A stretch of 64,000 bases of DNA from positions 1,418,273 to 1,482,272 of the forward strand of contig MNCI01016273.1 of assembly GCA_015680685.1 (NCBI GenBank). The letters run 5' to 3'. The position numbers and the translations under genes were made by a program. The notes beneath the pieces are model-generated. The model did not search any database, was not told the DNA's origin, and saw only the letters and a list, made by a program, of their open reading frames with translations. Positions 33,539 through 44,869 of this stretch are shown here, piece by piece. How positions within the stretch are numbered: position 1 is the first letter of the stretch; every line of letters begins with the position of its first letter. Source of the DNA: Gnetum montanum. Taxonomy: Eukaryota > Streptophyta > Gnetopsida > Gnetales > Gnetaceae.

Positions 33539-36500
33539 TATAAGGTACACCATGAAGGATTAGTGAGAAATGATCAAACTTTGTTTATGGCCTATACAAC
33601 TTTGAAGGAGTTTAGGCAAGATAAGGTCATAAGAGTACACGTGCTTGATCAACTTGGTGATGAATTTGGTAGGTACCTTACATAGTACTCTCATGTATAC
33701 CAATCATGTGTATCTATGAATCATACATACATATGGTGGGCTCACTATGATCTAAGAGCATGTATGCTAGTTCATCCTAAGATTCCAACTTTGCCTAAGA
33801 TTGGTTAGTAAAAGTTGTTAAAGTGTGATCAATGTTTTATAGTATTTTTGATTTTTTTTTATTTTTATTGCTTTATAAGAATAACCAATCAACTATGTTA
33901 GACCATAGATTCTGTAGGTGAGTCTATAGTCACTGTGACCATCTCAGGATGTGCTGAGGAGAAGATTCAACTTAATTGGGGTGACAGAGGCCTCTTACAA
34001 GAATGATTGGTAGACAAGGTTCCTGAAGATGTTTAATAGAGGCTCACTGATGTACATTTTTTTCACTTTTTCATATTTCCTTGTTCCTCAATGTCACCTA
34101 TTGAGATGTTAAATTTTATTGACTCTTTTAATGAGGGGATTACCAAATTCAACTCACATTCATGGTCTTCTTCTTATGGTTTTGAATAGTGAGTGTATGT
34201 TTAGCAATCTCTTTAGCATATCTTCTAATGGTGTTAAGGTTGCTATTAGATCAAAAAATGACACAAGCATAAAGAGGATATGGAGTCTTGGCTTAACTCT
34301 CCTTCTAGTGCTATGTTGTCTTTTAGTAAGTGTAAAGTTGAGGAAGAAAATGATACGTACCCTCACTTCCATTTTAGATCATTTCCTATGTTACTATAGC
34401 AAAATAAAATCATAGATGTTTAATAAGCTTGGATAATTAAAAAGGTTTTAACTTATGGAACTAGGTTTGATTAGTCTATCTTTTTGGTTGGGATGAAGTT
34501 TGAAAACTCTATAATAACCTTGACTCCATATATCATGTACATTTTACATTCTTGGTGCCTACTTTAGAAGGTTTGTAGAGTTCTTGGTGATTAGGAAGAA
34601 TGGAAAATAGCTGTCACAGGATGCTTTCCAACTTTTTAAGCCTTGGAATAAACACATCAATTAGGTGATGCATGTCCAATACCCACATGTAGAGGATGTT
34701 GAATAATTGCTATATGTTACCACAAAGAATTTTAGTGGTGTACATGATTTTTTTCCTTACAACATCAGAATGGAGCCTTGGGCTATGCATGACAATGCAA
34801 AGAGAGAAAAAAAGGTATGTTTAGAAGTAGATGGCACTACCAAAGCAAAGATGAAGAGGCCATGAGTTAAAGAAAGAACTATGGTTGTTAATTAGCTAGC
34901 ATGTAGGAAGATAGCCATTAGGCTTAATGAGGTTAAAAATTGTATTAGAGATATGTAGATATTTTCATATTTTCACATTTTGTATTATTTTATTATTATA
35001 TCTTTTAGTTATATTTTATTGTTAAAACATGTTTACTAATTTATTACATCTTTGTTGAATTAAATTTGTTCTAAGGAACAAATAGCAATTGGCTACCCAA
35101 TTTGCTACAAAGGAGAAACAATGATGTAAGGAATAATAGGAAAGGACATCCAAGGAAGCTCTAGATATTTTGGATTCGATCTTTGATGATTAACCTCCAG
35201 AAGATAATCCTTTGATGGATGTACCTCATGATCTTCCTAGTAACCTTTGATGTTGTTTATGTTTTTTTTTATGTTTTATATGCTTGTGTTGCAAAGTGTA
35301 TTAATTGTTATGATTATTGTAGGACATGAACCTCCTCTCAAATCATGGACATCTACATTGTGTTCTAAGCTTTGGGTAAAGATCCTATACAAGATAAAGC
35401 TCATGAGAGACATGCTAGATGACATGGTGGATAGACTAGAATACATAGCCCTTAATGTTGGTAAGAGAAGTTAGATTTATTTTGTATTAAGTTTTTGTTT
35501 TTATGCTTTTATATATTTTTACATTTTATGGCTACATGATCTTAGTAGTTATTTAATGTCTTAAGTTATTTTTGTTTTGTACTTTTTTTTGCTATGATAA
35601 TGGAAAAAGTTAGATGGAATCCTGTGTGAGACATGGAATTTCATGAGCTCCCTAAGCTACCATCTAATGTGAAAAATGTTTCATGGAGGTTGTATGAATA
35701 GGCTACCAAGTGTGCTATATCATGTGCAAAGACATATTAGGAGTACCAACACTCCAATGAGTTTTTATGGAAATGAGTTGTTACTTTGGAAAAGAAGGTA
35801 AAGGAGCTATCAAATGAAAATATGAGCCTTAAGAATTACAAAGAGTTTATAGAGGCCCATATGGCCTATAGAGACTCTTTTTGTACTAAGAAGATTGAGT
35901 GGTCATGCTACTAGAACACCATCCAAAGTAAGGTTTATTTAGCCAAGAGTAATGTGAAGAAGGACATGCAGATGAAGTTGTTAGTTTGTAAGACTAGGAA
36001 TTGGAGTGATTATTTTTTTTGGGTATTGGAATGGAAAACAAAAGCCACAAGTAGAAATACAAGGAAAAAATGAGATTTTATTGAAATTATGACATGAGGA
36101 GGCCATGGAGCTATAGAAACATGAGTTATTTGTGCAAAGACTAGATGGAGAGGACACCTTCAAGATGTTTATGGAATTAGTGGTGGCCATTGATTCTCCC
36201 ACTTCTTAGATCACTATTGTGTCTATGAAAACTATCACAACTGACTTTTTCCATGCTTCATCTAAGTGGAAAAATATAGAGAGGAGAAAGATCTTGGTGG
36301 GAGTGGATCTAGGAGAAATCGATTGGGCTAATATGAGTAAAGAATAGATTTTTCATAGGCTAGAGATTGGCCTTCAAGAATTTTCTCTTTAAGATATTAC
36401 CCTTGAATCCCCTAAGGTTTGTGAATACATATTTTAAGTTTTTATGTTATAATTTTTATTTTGGTTTATTTTCTCTATGGTTATATTCCTTGATCATAAA

Positions 36501-36612
36501 ATTACTAATCCTTTGAATGTTTCATTTTTTACAAGCTCCAAATGATGATTATGGTGACATTGGCGATGATATTGATGATTTTCATCCTCCTCCTCCTATG
36601 GATTGGTCTTGA
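33539..36612 (+). pseudogene. Unrecognised multi-exon-like locus, decayed
   Basis: Coding-like islands alternate with T-rich, intron-like gaps bounded by GT and AG. Islands: 33539-33803 (LVRNDQTLFMAYTTLKEFRQ; one stop); about 33881-34013 (ESIVTVTISGCAEEKIQLNW); 34.76-34.97 kb (MEPWAMHDNAKREKK); 35323-35460, an AG-preceded and GT-followed 138-base island of 46 clean codons (LMRDMLDDMVDRLEYIALNV); 35.60-36.42 kb, a Lys/Glu-rich likely coiled coil (VVTLEKKVKELSNENMSLKN) continuing after one shift to VGVDLGEIDWANMSKE; and 36.53-36.61 kb, an acidic end (APNDDYGDIGDDIDDFHPPP) closing at a stop. Internal stops are mostly TAG. No retrotransposon domain is visible. It could be a host gene fragment or a DNA-transposon gene; function unknown. 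Confidence 0.4.
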
Positions 36613-37089
36613 ATATTGTTGGACATGTCAGATTTTTTATATTTTTTATGATTTTATAGTTGTTTTTATTTTGCTACCATAGCCTTAGAGACTATGTATT
36701 ATTACTTTTTGTTGTCATGTGTTGCATAGTGGAACTATTGCTATTGGACATGAACATTATATTTTCTATATTATTTTTCACATAGTGTGACCATGGCTAC
36801 TATTTTGGGTTTTTAATATTTTTTTTATGTTTTATAATTTTTATTTTATTTCATGTTTTTTGTTTCTAATGTTTTTTTGTAATTTTTGTAAACGTAAAGA
36901 ATAAATGCACATAGTAAATTGATGTGAAAATATACATTAGGGCTATGTGGTAAACTAGAAAATATTATGTTATAAAGTAAAAATTGTAAGGAAAAAAATG
37001 TAAACATATAAGTAAAAACTAAAAATAATGTTATGATTTAAATGGCAACATAATATGTACAAGGAAAAGAAAGTAGGAAACATACTTAA
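36613..37089. other. T- and A-rich non-coding stretch
   Basis: Low-complexity T-rich then A-rich sequence follows the stop of the preceding locus. No frame, hairpin or repeat of note was seen. Recognisable protein-coding sequence of fragment F starts near 37.09 kb on the other strand, so a junction lies in or at the end of this stretch. Confidence 0.4.
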
Positions 37090-38990
37090 TTGCATAATTG
37101 TTTTATAATTTTCAAAAGATTAGGAAATGTATAAGGTCTTTGTTGCATGATCTTGTACTCTCTATTTTCTTTGATCATAATGTTAAATGGAAGCTCTTCC
37201 CATGTTTCATTTATGGCCCCTACATTATTGGTCTTAGCTTGATTGATGTTGTTTTGGTTCTTAGCTTTGTTTTTGGTTGTATGAGTTTCTTCTTAAAACT
37301 TCACCTTAGATCCTTGCTCTATGTCAACATTGTTGATGAAAAAGGGGATTGTGCTATCTCCATGGATTATAATTTCACCTCCCTATAAGCTAGGTGAATC
37401 CTTAATTAATTAGAGAAGAGACTACCTATAGTTTGGTCAACTAGGGCCTCCCTAAGATTAGGTTGAAACTTGGTGTCTCTTCCATCACTAATAAATTAGC
37501 AAATGTGCAAAATTATTTCCTAGTTGCAAAGTTTAGTGAATTAGATCCTTTCATATCTACAAATGACCTATTTAAGGACTTAATGAAAGAGGTGGAGATA
37601 ATTTGAATATGCTAAAACAAACCTAAATGCTCTATGATGGAAAAGGGTATAACATTTTTTGATGCCCCATCATGCACCCATTATACTTTTTATTAGCCAA
37701 TCATTGTCATTATAGAGAGAGGGTATCTCAACACTCATCACTTTTTGAGTTGGTCTTCACCTCACTAGCACAAAACATTAAGATATCTAACTTCAATTCT
37801 TCCCTAGGTGTAGGTGGTACCATCACTGCATGGCTGGACTCCTCGTTGGTAGGAATATCCTCACTTAGAGGAATAGAAATTAACATCTTAACTAGCACTT
37901 CATAGTGGGTAGGGAAGGTTATAAATAAATCCTATAGGATTAAATATGTATTTTTCTATTTAAGAAAGAGATTTACCTACTTCATGATAATGAGGAAGTC
38001 TTCATCGTTATTGGCTATCTTATTGCCTTTGTTGGTTTTGATCTCCTTCACTCTACCTAGGATGTTGACCTCATGTTTCAATGTTGGTTGTTTTGGCCTC
38101 TTTCTCTTTTCTTATTTTTGGTTGTCCTTCCTAAGTTTTCTCATAGAGGTTATTTGAGTGTTGGTATCCATGGGTATGGCTAAAATTGGAGCAGGCTTCA
38201 ATGGACCTACTTCCTTCCACATCTTTGGTGGATTATTTTCCTTAGCATCAAGCTTAGGAGTTAGCTTCTAATGTTGTTTTGGAGGTGATTTTTTATTATT
38301 TAGATATGAAGAGGTTGGTCCACTTGGATTTCAAGTTTAGATGTTGAAGGAGAAGACATCCTAATGACAAAAGGTTCTTTGGGAGGTACAAGTGGTTGTA
38401 TCCTTATAACAAAAGGAATCCTTGAACTTGTAGAAGTTGATGCCCTTTTATTATGAGAAGGTAAAAATGGCTCCCTAGTAGGTTTAGTTTTTTCATTAAA
38501 ATTAAATGTTACTATGGTATATTGATCATTCCTAGCATTCAATTGATCCTTATACACTTACATATGCTACTTTTGGAGCCTAACTGGGTTGGATGCATTC
38601 AGAACTAACACTCCACTATCTATATTCTTCTAAAAATCATGTTTTAGGGCTAAGAAAAAATTAATGTCATGGTTGAAAAATTTATGGTAGTCAAATAATT
38701 TATCTATTTTGAAGTATTTAGGCATGAAAGGATAATCTTTTGTGGCTATAGAGGGATCCTCGGTAATCTTACAAAGACGACCATGTCTCTTGCAAGCATT
38801 CTTTGATAGTTTCTTATCTTAAACACAATTATTTCTAAGAAACTGATCAAGAAGCTATAGTGGTTTAATATGTATCTTTGTGTACTTGGATTGATATTTT
38901 CTTTCAAATTTTGGCTTAGTTGGGCTTGAGGTGGAAGCATCAGATGATGGTGAAGAATCTAAAAGGCCCTAGATCTATAATCTAAGATAA
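37090..38990 (-). pseudogene. Fragment F: Tat/Ogre-like gag C-terminus and protease
   Basis: Minus strand. At 38.9-38.6 kb the frame reads KYTKIHIKPL and then FDYHKFFNHDINFFLALKHD, matching the end of Tat/Ogre gag where 'CEYH...GH...C.ALK' forms a zinc knuckle; two Cys are lost. A basic/Ser-Thr linker (38557-38300, 86 clean codons) follows. Then NILGRVKEIKTNKGNKIANN near 38.06 kb and EESSHAVMVPPTPREELKL near 37.83 kb lead into the protease end, NLILGRP at about 37.46 kb, then GEIIIHGDSTIPFFINNVDI near 37.36 kb. The frame ends in PYTFPNLLKIIKQL at about 37.09 kb; RT and integrase are absent, so the fragment is cut there. Confidence 0.65.
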
Positions 38991-39062
38991 AATGAAATAA
39001 AGAACTTAGTTAGAACAAACACACTCTTGTGAAACTCTCTTAAATTATCTTACTAATGAATA

Positions 39063-40071
39063 TGTTGGTGTAGGAACACCTCTTTCAATTCCCTTTTTCT
39101 TATCCTACAAGTCATTTTTGTAGGTTTTACACTTGGAGAAGACTTGGATGCATGTGTTCAATTTTTGTGTGTCTTCTTGTGTTGAATTTTTATGATGAAG
39201 ATTCTTGGATGTTTTGGCATATTCAAAGGTATTTTTTGTTTATTTTGATGAGTTTAGGAGGTTCCAATATCTATGGGAACTTGTTGGAAGGCATTCGAAG
39301 GCTCTTGTCATTAAAATGAGCATTTTTATTTTTGGCACCTACAGAAGAGATGTGTTCCTAGAAAGATAGATTTCTTCCATAAAGTGGAGACATACCAACT
39401 CCAAAGAAGAAATTTATCAAAAGAAATAGACATCTCTCCTGAGAGAAAGGCTTTCAAAAAGGACATCTACCTGAAATAAGAGACATCTATGTTGATGAAG
39501 AAAAAAAAAGCTATGACATTGCATTTTGAATGGAAAACATTTCAAAGACTTCAGATCTATGTGCGAAACATCTAGGAAGAAAAATAGAAAGCTTCCTAGG
39601 ATTTTGGATCTCTATAAATATGTATGCATTCATCCATGAGAGAAAAAGAGAAGAGTTGGTATGCAAGGAGAGTTTTGCAAGAGAGAGTAGGTAAGCACAT
39701 TGGGTAAGGGTAATTGGTGATTGCAACTCCAAGATCAGCTTTTGGTGTGTTGATCTATGTTTTTTATTCTCTTGTATCTTACTTGTGAGTTGAGATCTTA
39801 GTCCTAGGTTGTGGGAGAGATTTCTATTAGTTGTGTCTTACATTGAGAACATCCATTGTATGGTTGTAGACCCTCATGCTCTACAATATCATTTAAGTGT
39901 GATAGGTTTTTGGGTGCTTGTGGGTTGTATGAATCTTGACGTAGTTTTCTAATAATTTAAGTGAAGATAGATAGTTTTATTATTTTCTAGAAATTAATTT
40001 TATCTTAGCATAATATCTAAATTTAGTATGTGAAGCTAATTTATTTATGGAGTAAACCTACTCTAGTGTTA
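39063..40071 (+). repeat. 5' LTR of element G
   Basis: Begins TGTTGGTG and ends near CTCTAGTGTTA just before the primer site. The whole length aligns with 43650-44650: for example 'gaatttttatgatgaagatt' near 39.19 and 43.78 kb, and 'gggtgcttgtgggttgt' near 39.91 and 44.49 kb. A TATAAATA box lies at about 39.61 kb in a stretch present in both LTRs. Divergence between the two LTRs is substantial, with scattered indels, which points to an old insertion. Confidence 0.85.
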
Positions 40072-40072
40072 T

Positions 40073-40084
40073 TGGTATTAAAGC
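40073..40084 (+). other. Primer-binding site of element G (tRNA-iMet type)
   Basis: TGGTATTAAAGC directly after the LTR differs from the standard plant TGGTATCAGAGC at two positions, one C to T and one G to A. The same decayed form is found in element J. Confidence 0.75.
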
Positions 40085-40133
40085 CTAGTTTTATTATTAG
40101 TTGGATTTTGGTTGAGGATTTTGTTGATTTTAA

Positions 40134-41300
40134 ATGGCACCCAAGAAGAAATAGGTGCAAGCTATAAATTGTGACATGGAGAGCATGACGTTAGACTTCT
40201 AATTGATGATTTCTTTATTGGATGAAATCAATACAAAGGTGGATAGATAGGATAGTCCTAGACATATCTAGACAAGAAAAGGTGAAGAGCATGTAGGTTT
40301 AGATGAAGAAGTCTCATAGCTAGGTGAAGATGGAGTAGATGAAGAGGAAGGTGAGTTCAGCTATGGAAGTGTAGGAAACCATTAGCTAAGGATTCCAATG
40401 GGAGGAAATCCTATTCCTTAACTAGTAAGTCCAAGGGCTCCAACAATGCTCAATACATCTTCAAGCAAGTTTGATGATGAAAATGAGGCAAGGCTTTCTA
40501 GAGCATTCAAAAATGCTTCAAGACTTTCATATGTAGAGTTGAAGACTTTCAACGGTGTAGATGGAAACAATGCATTTACAAGTTGCTTGAAGGTACTTGA
40601 AAAACATTTTTAGTTGGAAGAGGTACCAAATAACTTAAGGGTACTTATTACTCAATCCAGATTAGAAGGTATGACTTCTACATGATGGGAAAAAAGAGTC
40701 CTAGGATTATGAAATATGAAATGATCAACCTATAAGAGATTTGGATATGATGAAAGATAGGTTGAAAAGAATATTTGAATAGTCTTGTTAGAGATAAGAA
40801 ATAATTATGAGGTTAAAATTCCTAAGGCAAGGTGAAAATGATGTTAAAGAATTTTATATTAAATTTTGTGAACTATTCCATCAAGCTAAGGTAAACTAGG
40901 AGTATGAGTAAGCTTCAATATTTTTATGAGGTCTCAAAATGATGTGCTAGCAAGAGCTATCTTTCTATGAGCCACAAACCTTTGATGAGGTTTATGATTT
41001 GGCACTCAAGGATGAGAAGAAATTAGATGGATTCAGAGACAAGAGGAAAAAAATTTCTAAGGATAAGGAGAAGGGATCTAGATCTGATAAGGAATCCAAA
41101 TCCAAATCTGAATACAAGGAGGGTAGGTAAGATAAAAAGACTAAAGAAGGTGATGAGAAGGATAAAACCAAGAATAACCTAAGCAAGGTAAGAAATGGTT
41201 AAGGTAGCAAATCATCAAAAATTTAATGTTTCAAGTGTGGAGAATGGAAATATAAGTAATGGGAATGTCTTCTTCACAAGGTATCCAAGGGAAAATATGT
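40134..41300 (+). pseudogene. Element G gag (decayed)
   Basis: An ATG at 40134 starts MAPKKK. An acidic segment (40.31-40.37 kb, DEEEGEFSYGSVGN) is followed by the gag core LKTFNGVDGNNAFTSCLKVL near 40.54 kb, where relatives have 'F-x-G-x-x-D-P-x-x-A-x-x-W-L-x-x-x-E'. A Lys/Glu-rich region (41.00-41.18 kb) precedes a zinc knuckle at 41227-41275, CFKCGEWKYK then WECLLHK, in which the His is replaced by Tyr. Several stops and at least one shift near 40.70 kb interrupt it. Gag would form the particle and bind the element RNA. Confidence 0.7.
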
Positions 41301-41403
41301 GCAAATCATGGAGGTGGAGGAGACATGAAGCCAAGCTTTTTAGAGAGGTAATTCTAATGCTCCAAAAATTAAGGATGTTTCTAAATTAAATTGCTATGCA
41401 TTT

Positions 41404-41826
41404 ATGGGGAATGTCAATAGAGGACATTGTCCTAATAGGAAATTGTTGTTTCAGATTGGGGCTAGTTGTTTGCTTAGTGGGGAATGGATTCATGTTTTAA
41501 TTGATGGAGGAGCCCAAGAAAATGTTATTTCTTCTAAGGTAGTTGATAGATTAGGTTTGGTAACTAGTTCTCATCGAAGATCATATAAGGTGCATTGGTT
41601 GTCTAAATATTTTTCCCAAGAGGTGAGAAAACAATGTACTTTGAAGTTTAAAGTTGGAAGTTTTCATGATGTTGTGAGATGTGATGTGCTTCCAATAGAT
41701 TATGCTAATGTAATTCTTGGTAGACCTTGGAGTTTTGACAATGGTGCTCAGTTTGATAAAGCAAGAAATGTGTGGAGTGTTATTAGACCGAATAAAATTC
41801 CTATGATAGTTGAACAAGTGAGGTAG
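41404..41826 (+). pseudogene. Element G aspartic protease (open for 140 codons)
   Basis: A clean frame without stops. The catalytic stretch VLIDGGAQENVISSKVVDRL lies at about residues 35-54 of the frame; D-G-G in place of D-S/T-G is normal for plant chromoviruses. VILGRPW occurs at about residues 105-111, the conserved C-terminal motif. The region downstream (41968-42237, 90 clean codons, CVLDLEEKFPKVFKKEDERF) resembles the linker that leads to RT in chromoviruses, but no RT follows. The frame is much better preserved than its neighbours. It belonged to a Gag-Pol polyprotein; the Met at 41404 is only the first in the open stretch. Confidence 0.75.
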
Positions 41827-41967
41827 CAAAGTAAACTTAATGCTTCCTTAATCCTTCTAGAAGAGAGAAAATATATTAAGAAACATGATGAAACTATTTT
41901 TGGTTTTCTTGTTATGATAATAGCAAATACTAACCATGATGATATGTAGGTTGAACTTCCTACATGT

Positions 41968-42900
41968 GTGCTAGACTTGGAGGAGAAATTTCCAAAGGTG
42001 TTTAAGAAGGAAGATGAAAGGTTTGGTGGAGTAGAGATCAATGAGAAAACGATTTCTCAAGCATCCCTTATTGAGATAGGAAGTGATCAATACTCAAAAT
42101 TTTCAAAAGAAGGAACCAAGAGCTTTATCAAAGACATCAAGAAATATTCACAATCCAATATGGTGTATGTGGTTGATCAAGAAGAGTTCTTACCTCATAA
42201 GTTATGGGAGGTTAAAGATCAAGGCCAAAAAGGTGACTAGAATCAAGGAACTTTTTCACAAAGGATTAAGAGCATAAATAGAGGATATGATACTCATTTA
42301 TTATGTAATTTTTCTATACCTTGTGGCAAGAGAAAGAAGATTTGTTGCCAAGTTGAGGCTATCTAATTAAAGAGAGAAGAGTCTTTGAGCCAACGTATGT
42401 GAAAGAATGCTTGTTTGGATGATGAATCTAATGTTTAAGCAATGAGAAAGGATTTATCTTTTGACTTGCTACCTCCAAAGTGGGTTGTAGAAGATGTTGA
42501 TGATTCCTTCAAAGAGGAGAAATAGTTGGAGTTAGAGACTCCTATGTGGAATCTTAAAGCTAGAAGCTTTGATGAGATTGAATAGTCACATGTTGAAGAT
42601 TCAATTAAATCAAATATGGATAAGAGAAGCCATGAAAAGGTAAGTGAGTCTAAGTTTTTTAGATGGTAGTAATGTCTTCTATGTGGAACCTAGTATGTTG
42701 GATTCTAGTTTTTCACTTTAGCTAGGTAGTGGTTTGTTTCATTGTGATGATGAACATAATGATCATTGTGTTCATTATGATGAATTTTTGAGTTATGTTA
42801 TGCATGATGAAAGAAACGTAACTTTTGATGCCATTGTTGATAAGATTAAGACTAATAATGATGGATAGTGTGAAGATAATCTACATTGTGATTTTGATGG
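41968..42900 (+). pseudogene. Post-protease segment of G with non-RT coding-like sequence
   Basis: After the protease linker the element should enter RT. Instead the plus strand reads a mixed-charge frame: YVVDQEEFLPHKLWEVKDQG (near 42.2 kb), FDLLPPKWVVEDVDDSFKEE (near 42.46-42.52 kb), and a His/Asp-rich HCDDEHNDHCVHYDEFLSYV (near 42.74 kb) ending DERNVTFDAIVDKIKTNNDG. None of this matches RT, RNase H or the integrase core. Stops are present but fewer than expected by chance. It could be captured host sequence, a lineage-specific insert, or a strongly diverged pol; origin unknown. Confidence 0.45.
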
Positions 42901-43425
42901 TGGAGGAACGATGAGTAAGAGACTTTCCAACATCAAGATGAAGAATGTTGAGTTTTTGTATGATAAGTCTTTTCATGTTGTAATTGGATAAAGCCCAATT
43001 GAGATGAATTATGGGGTTTTTCCAAATATAGTGGACACTTTGAAGAGCTTTGATGGTGAAGCTCATCTTAGTGGTAATTTTGTGCTAGCGATGAGGAATC
43101 TCCATGTACAAGTAAAATCAAACCTTGAGAATAATGTTGAAGAGAGTGTCCTCAAGAAGAATTAGGGAAAGAGGAAGCCTAATTTTTCTATTGCTGACTT
43201 GGTTTGGGTGCACTTGAATAAGAAGCAGTTGAGAGGTTTTAACTTCTTGAAATTAAAATCTAAGAAGATTAGACCTTTCAAAATCAAGGCTATGATTAAT
43301 AAAAATATTTTTGAGATTAATGTACCAAATAATATGTGTATGTCTTTCATGTTTAATGTTTTAGATCTTATGCACTATCATGAACCATCTGATAAGAAGA
43401 CCATATAGGAAGCATCGATGAGTTG
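42900..43425 (+). pseudogene. Element G integrase C-terminal domain (decayed)
   Basis: Reads NVEFLYDKSFHVVIG, then SPIEMNYGVFP (the 'A-E-F-A-Y-N-...-S-P-F-E-x-x-Y-G' region of gypsy integrases), then FSIADLVWVHLNKKQLRGFN, KKIRPFKIKAMINKNIFEIN and MSFMFNVLDLMHYH. These match the chromovirus integrase tail, with the 'D-L-V-W-V-H-L' and 'G-P-F-K-I' (here RPFKI) landmarks. The catalytic core D,D,E is absent. No chromodomain is evident before the sequence enters the 3' LTR flank. Confidence 0.75.
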
Positions 43426-43639
43426 AAGAGGACTATTGATTAGTCCAAGCTTTCAATGGAGAACAAGGTAATCATACTCAAGTAGAAGGAAGCTTCTAGC
43501 ACATAGGAAGCCAAGAGGCATGAATAATTGATCCGTTGGAAGGATCAATTTACTGATGATGTTGTATGTATCCATGACAATAAACTTGTTCAGTGGGGGA
43601 TCACTTGTACCCCTAATCCCTTGTTCACATGAGTTTACT

Positions 43640-44650
43640 TTTTGAAGGATGGGAGAGATTATATAGGAAAACCTCTTTTAATTCCCTTATTCTTGTTCTA
43701 TATGTTATTTTTGTAGGTTTCATGCTTGAAGAAGACCTAGATGTGTGTGTCTAGTTTTTATGTGTTATGGTGTTGAATTTTTATGATGAAGATTATTGGA
43801 TGTTTTGGCATGTTTGGAGGTGTTTTTGACTTATTTTGATGAGTTTAAGATGTTCTAGAATCTATGGGAACTTGTTGGAAGGCATTCAGAGGCATCCAAC
43901 ATCAAAATGAGCACTTTTATTTTTGGCACCTATAGAAGAGATGTCTTCCTAGAAAGATGGACATCTCCCTAGAGAAATATTCTCTAAAGTGGAGACATCC
44001 CAAGTCCAAAGGAGATGTCTACCAAAAATAGTAGACGTCTCTTCTAAGAACAAGACTTTCATAAGAGATGTCTACATGAAATAAGAGATGTTTATATCAA
44101 TGAAGAAAAAGAGGCTATGATGTGGAGTTTTAATTGGGAAACATCTATAAGACTCTAGATCTATGTGGGAAACATCTAAGGAGGAAAATAGAAATATTTC
44201 TAGGCTTATGGGTCTCTATAATTATGTATGCATTCATTCATGTTGGTATGCAAGGAGAGTTATGCAAGAGAGAATGGATGAGCACATTGGGTAAGGAAAA
44301 TTGGTGATTGTAGCTCCAAGATCAACTTGTTGTGTGTTGATATATGTGTTCTATTCTCTTGTGAGTTGAGATCTTAGTATCAAGTTGTGGGAGAGATTTC
44401 TATTACTTATGTCTTACATTAAAAACATCCATTTTGTGGTTGTAAACCATCATGCTCTACAATATAGTTTGAGTGTGATAGTTTTTTGGGTGCTTGTGGG
44501 TTGTGTGAACCCTAATGTGATCTTCAAATAATTTAATTAAGGATAGCTACTTTTCTCTTTTTCTACCAATTAATTTTATTTTGGTGTAATATTTAGATTT
44601 AGCATGTGAAGGTGATTTATTTCTAAAGTGAACCTACTCCATATGTGCTA
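43640..44650 (+). repeat. Polypurine tract and 3' LTR of element G
   Basis: A short purine-rich stretch, TTTTTGAAGGA, abuts the LTR start TGGGAGAG at 43650, similar to the tract seen in plant chromoviruses. The LTR runs to about 44650 and aligns with 39063-40071. Its downstream end is uncertain by about five bases because the two LTR copies differ there. Confidence 0.75.
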
Positions 44651-44869
44651 CTACAATTATGTAGGCCTTGATCTCCCTAGAATAGATTTGGAGGGATAAT
44701 GATGAATCTAGGAAATCATGGGAATGATCCTTATCATCTCAAATAAGGAATGGACAAGTCATGGGATTAGATTGGAATTATATGAATATGATATCATCTT
44801 ATTTATTATAGATTTATGAATGAGATCTATATAATTCTTTTATGAAATATCTAGTTATCATATTCCACA

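Larger units (their letters stand above)
39063..44650 (+). mobile_element. Chromovirus-type Ty3/gypsy element G with both LTRs, pol core missing
   Basis: LTRs of about 1.0 kb at 39063-40071 and 43650-44650 align along their whole length. A tRNA-iMet-type primer site follows the first LTR. Between them are gag with a zinc knuckle, a clean protease frame, and an integrase C-terminal part of chromovirus type. RT, RNase H and the integrase N-terminal half and core are not found; only about 650 bases of other coding-like sequence occupy that place. G is therefore a non-autonomous, internally rearranged copy. No convincing target-site duplication was seen. Confidence 0.8.

Noticed and set aside
37098-37388. 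Plus-strand 96-codon frame
   Set aside because: Antisense to the Tat-like protease end, which is recognisable by motif on the minus strand.
41195-41389. Plus-strand 64-codon frame in element G
   Set aside because: Overlaps the gag zinc knuckle in another frame; the knuckle frame is the meaningful one.
39058-44660. Target-site duplication around element G
   Set aside because: Left flank GAATA and right flank (CTACA or ATTAT, depending on the boundary) do not match, so none is claimed.
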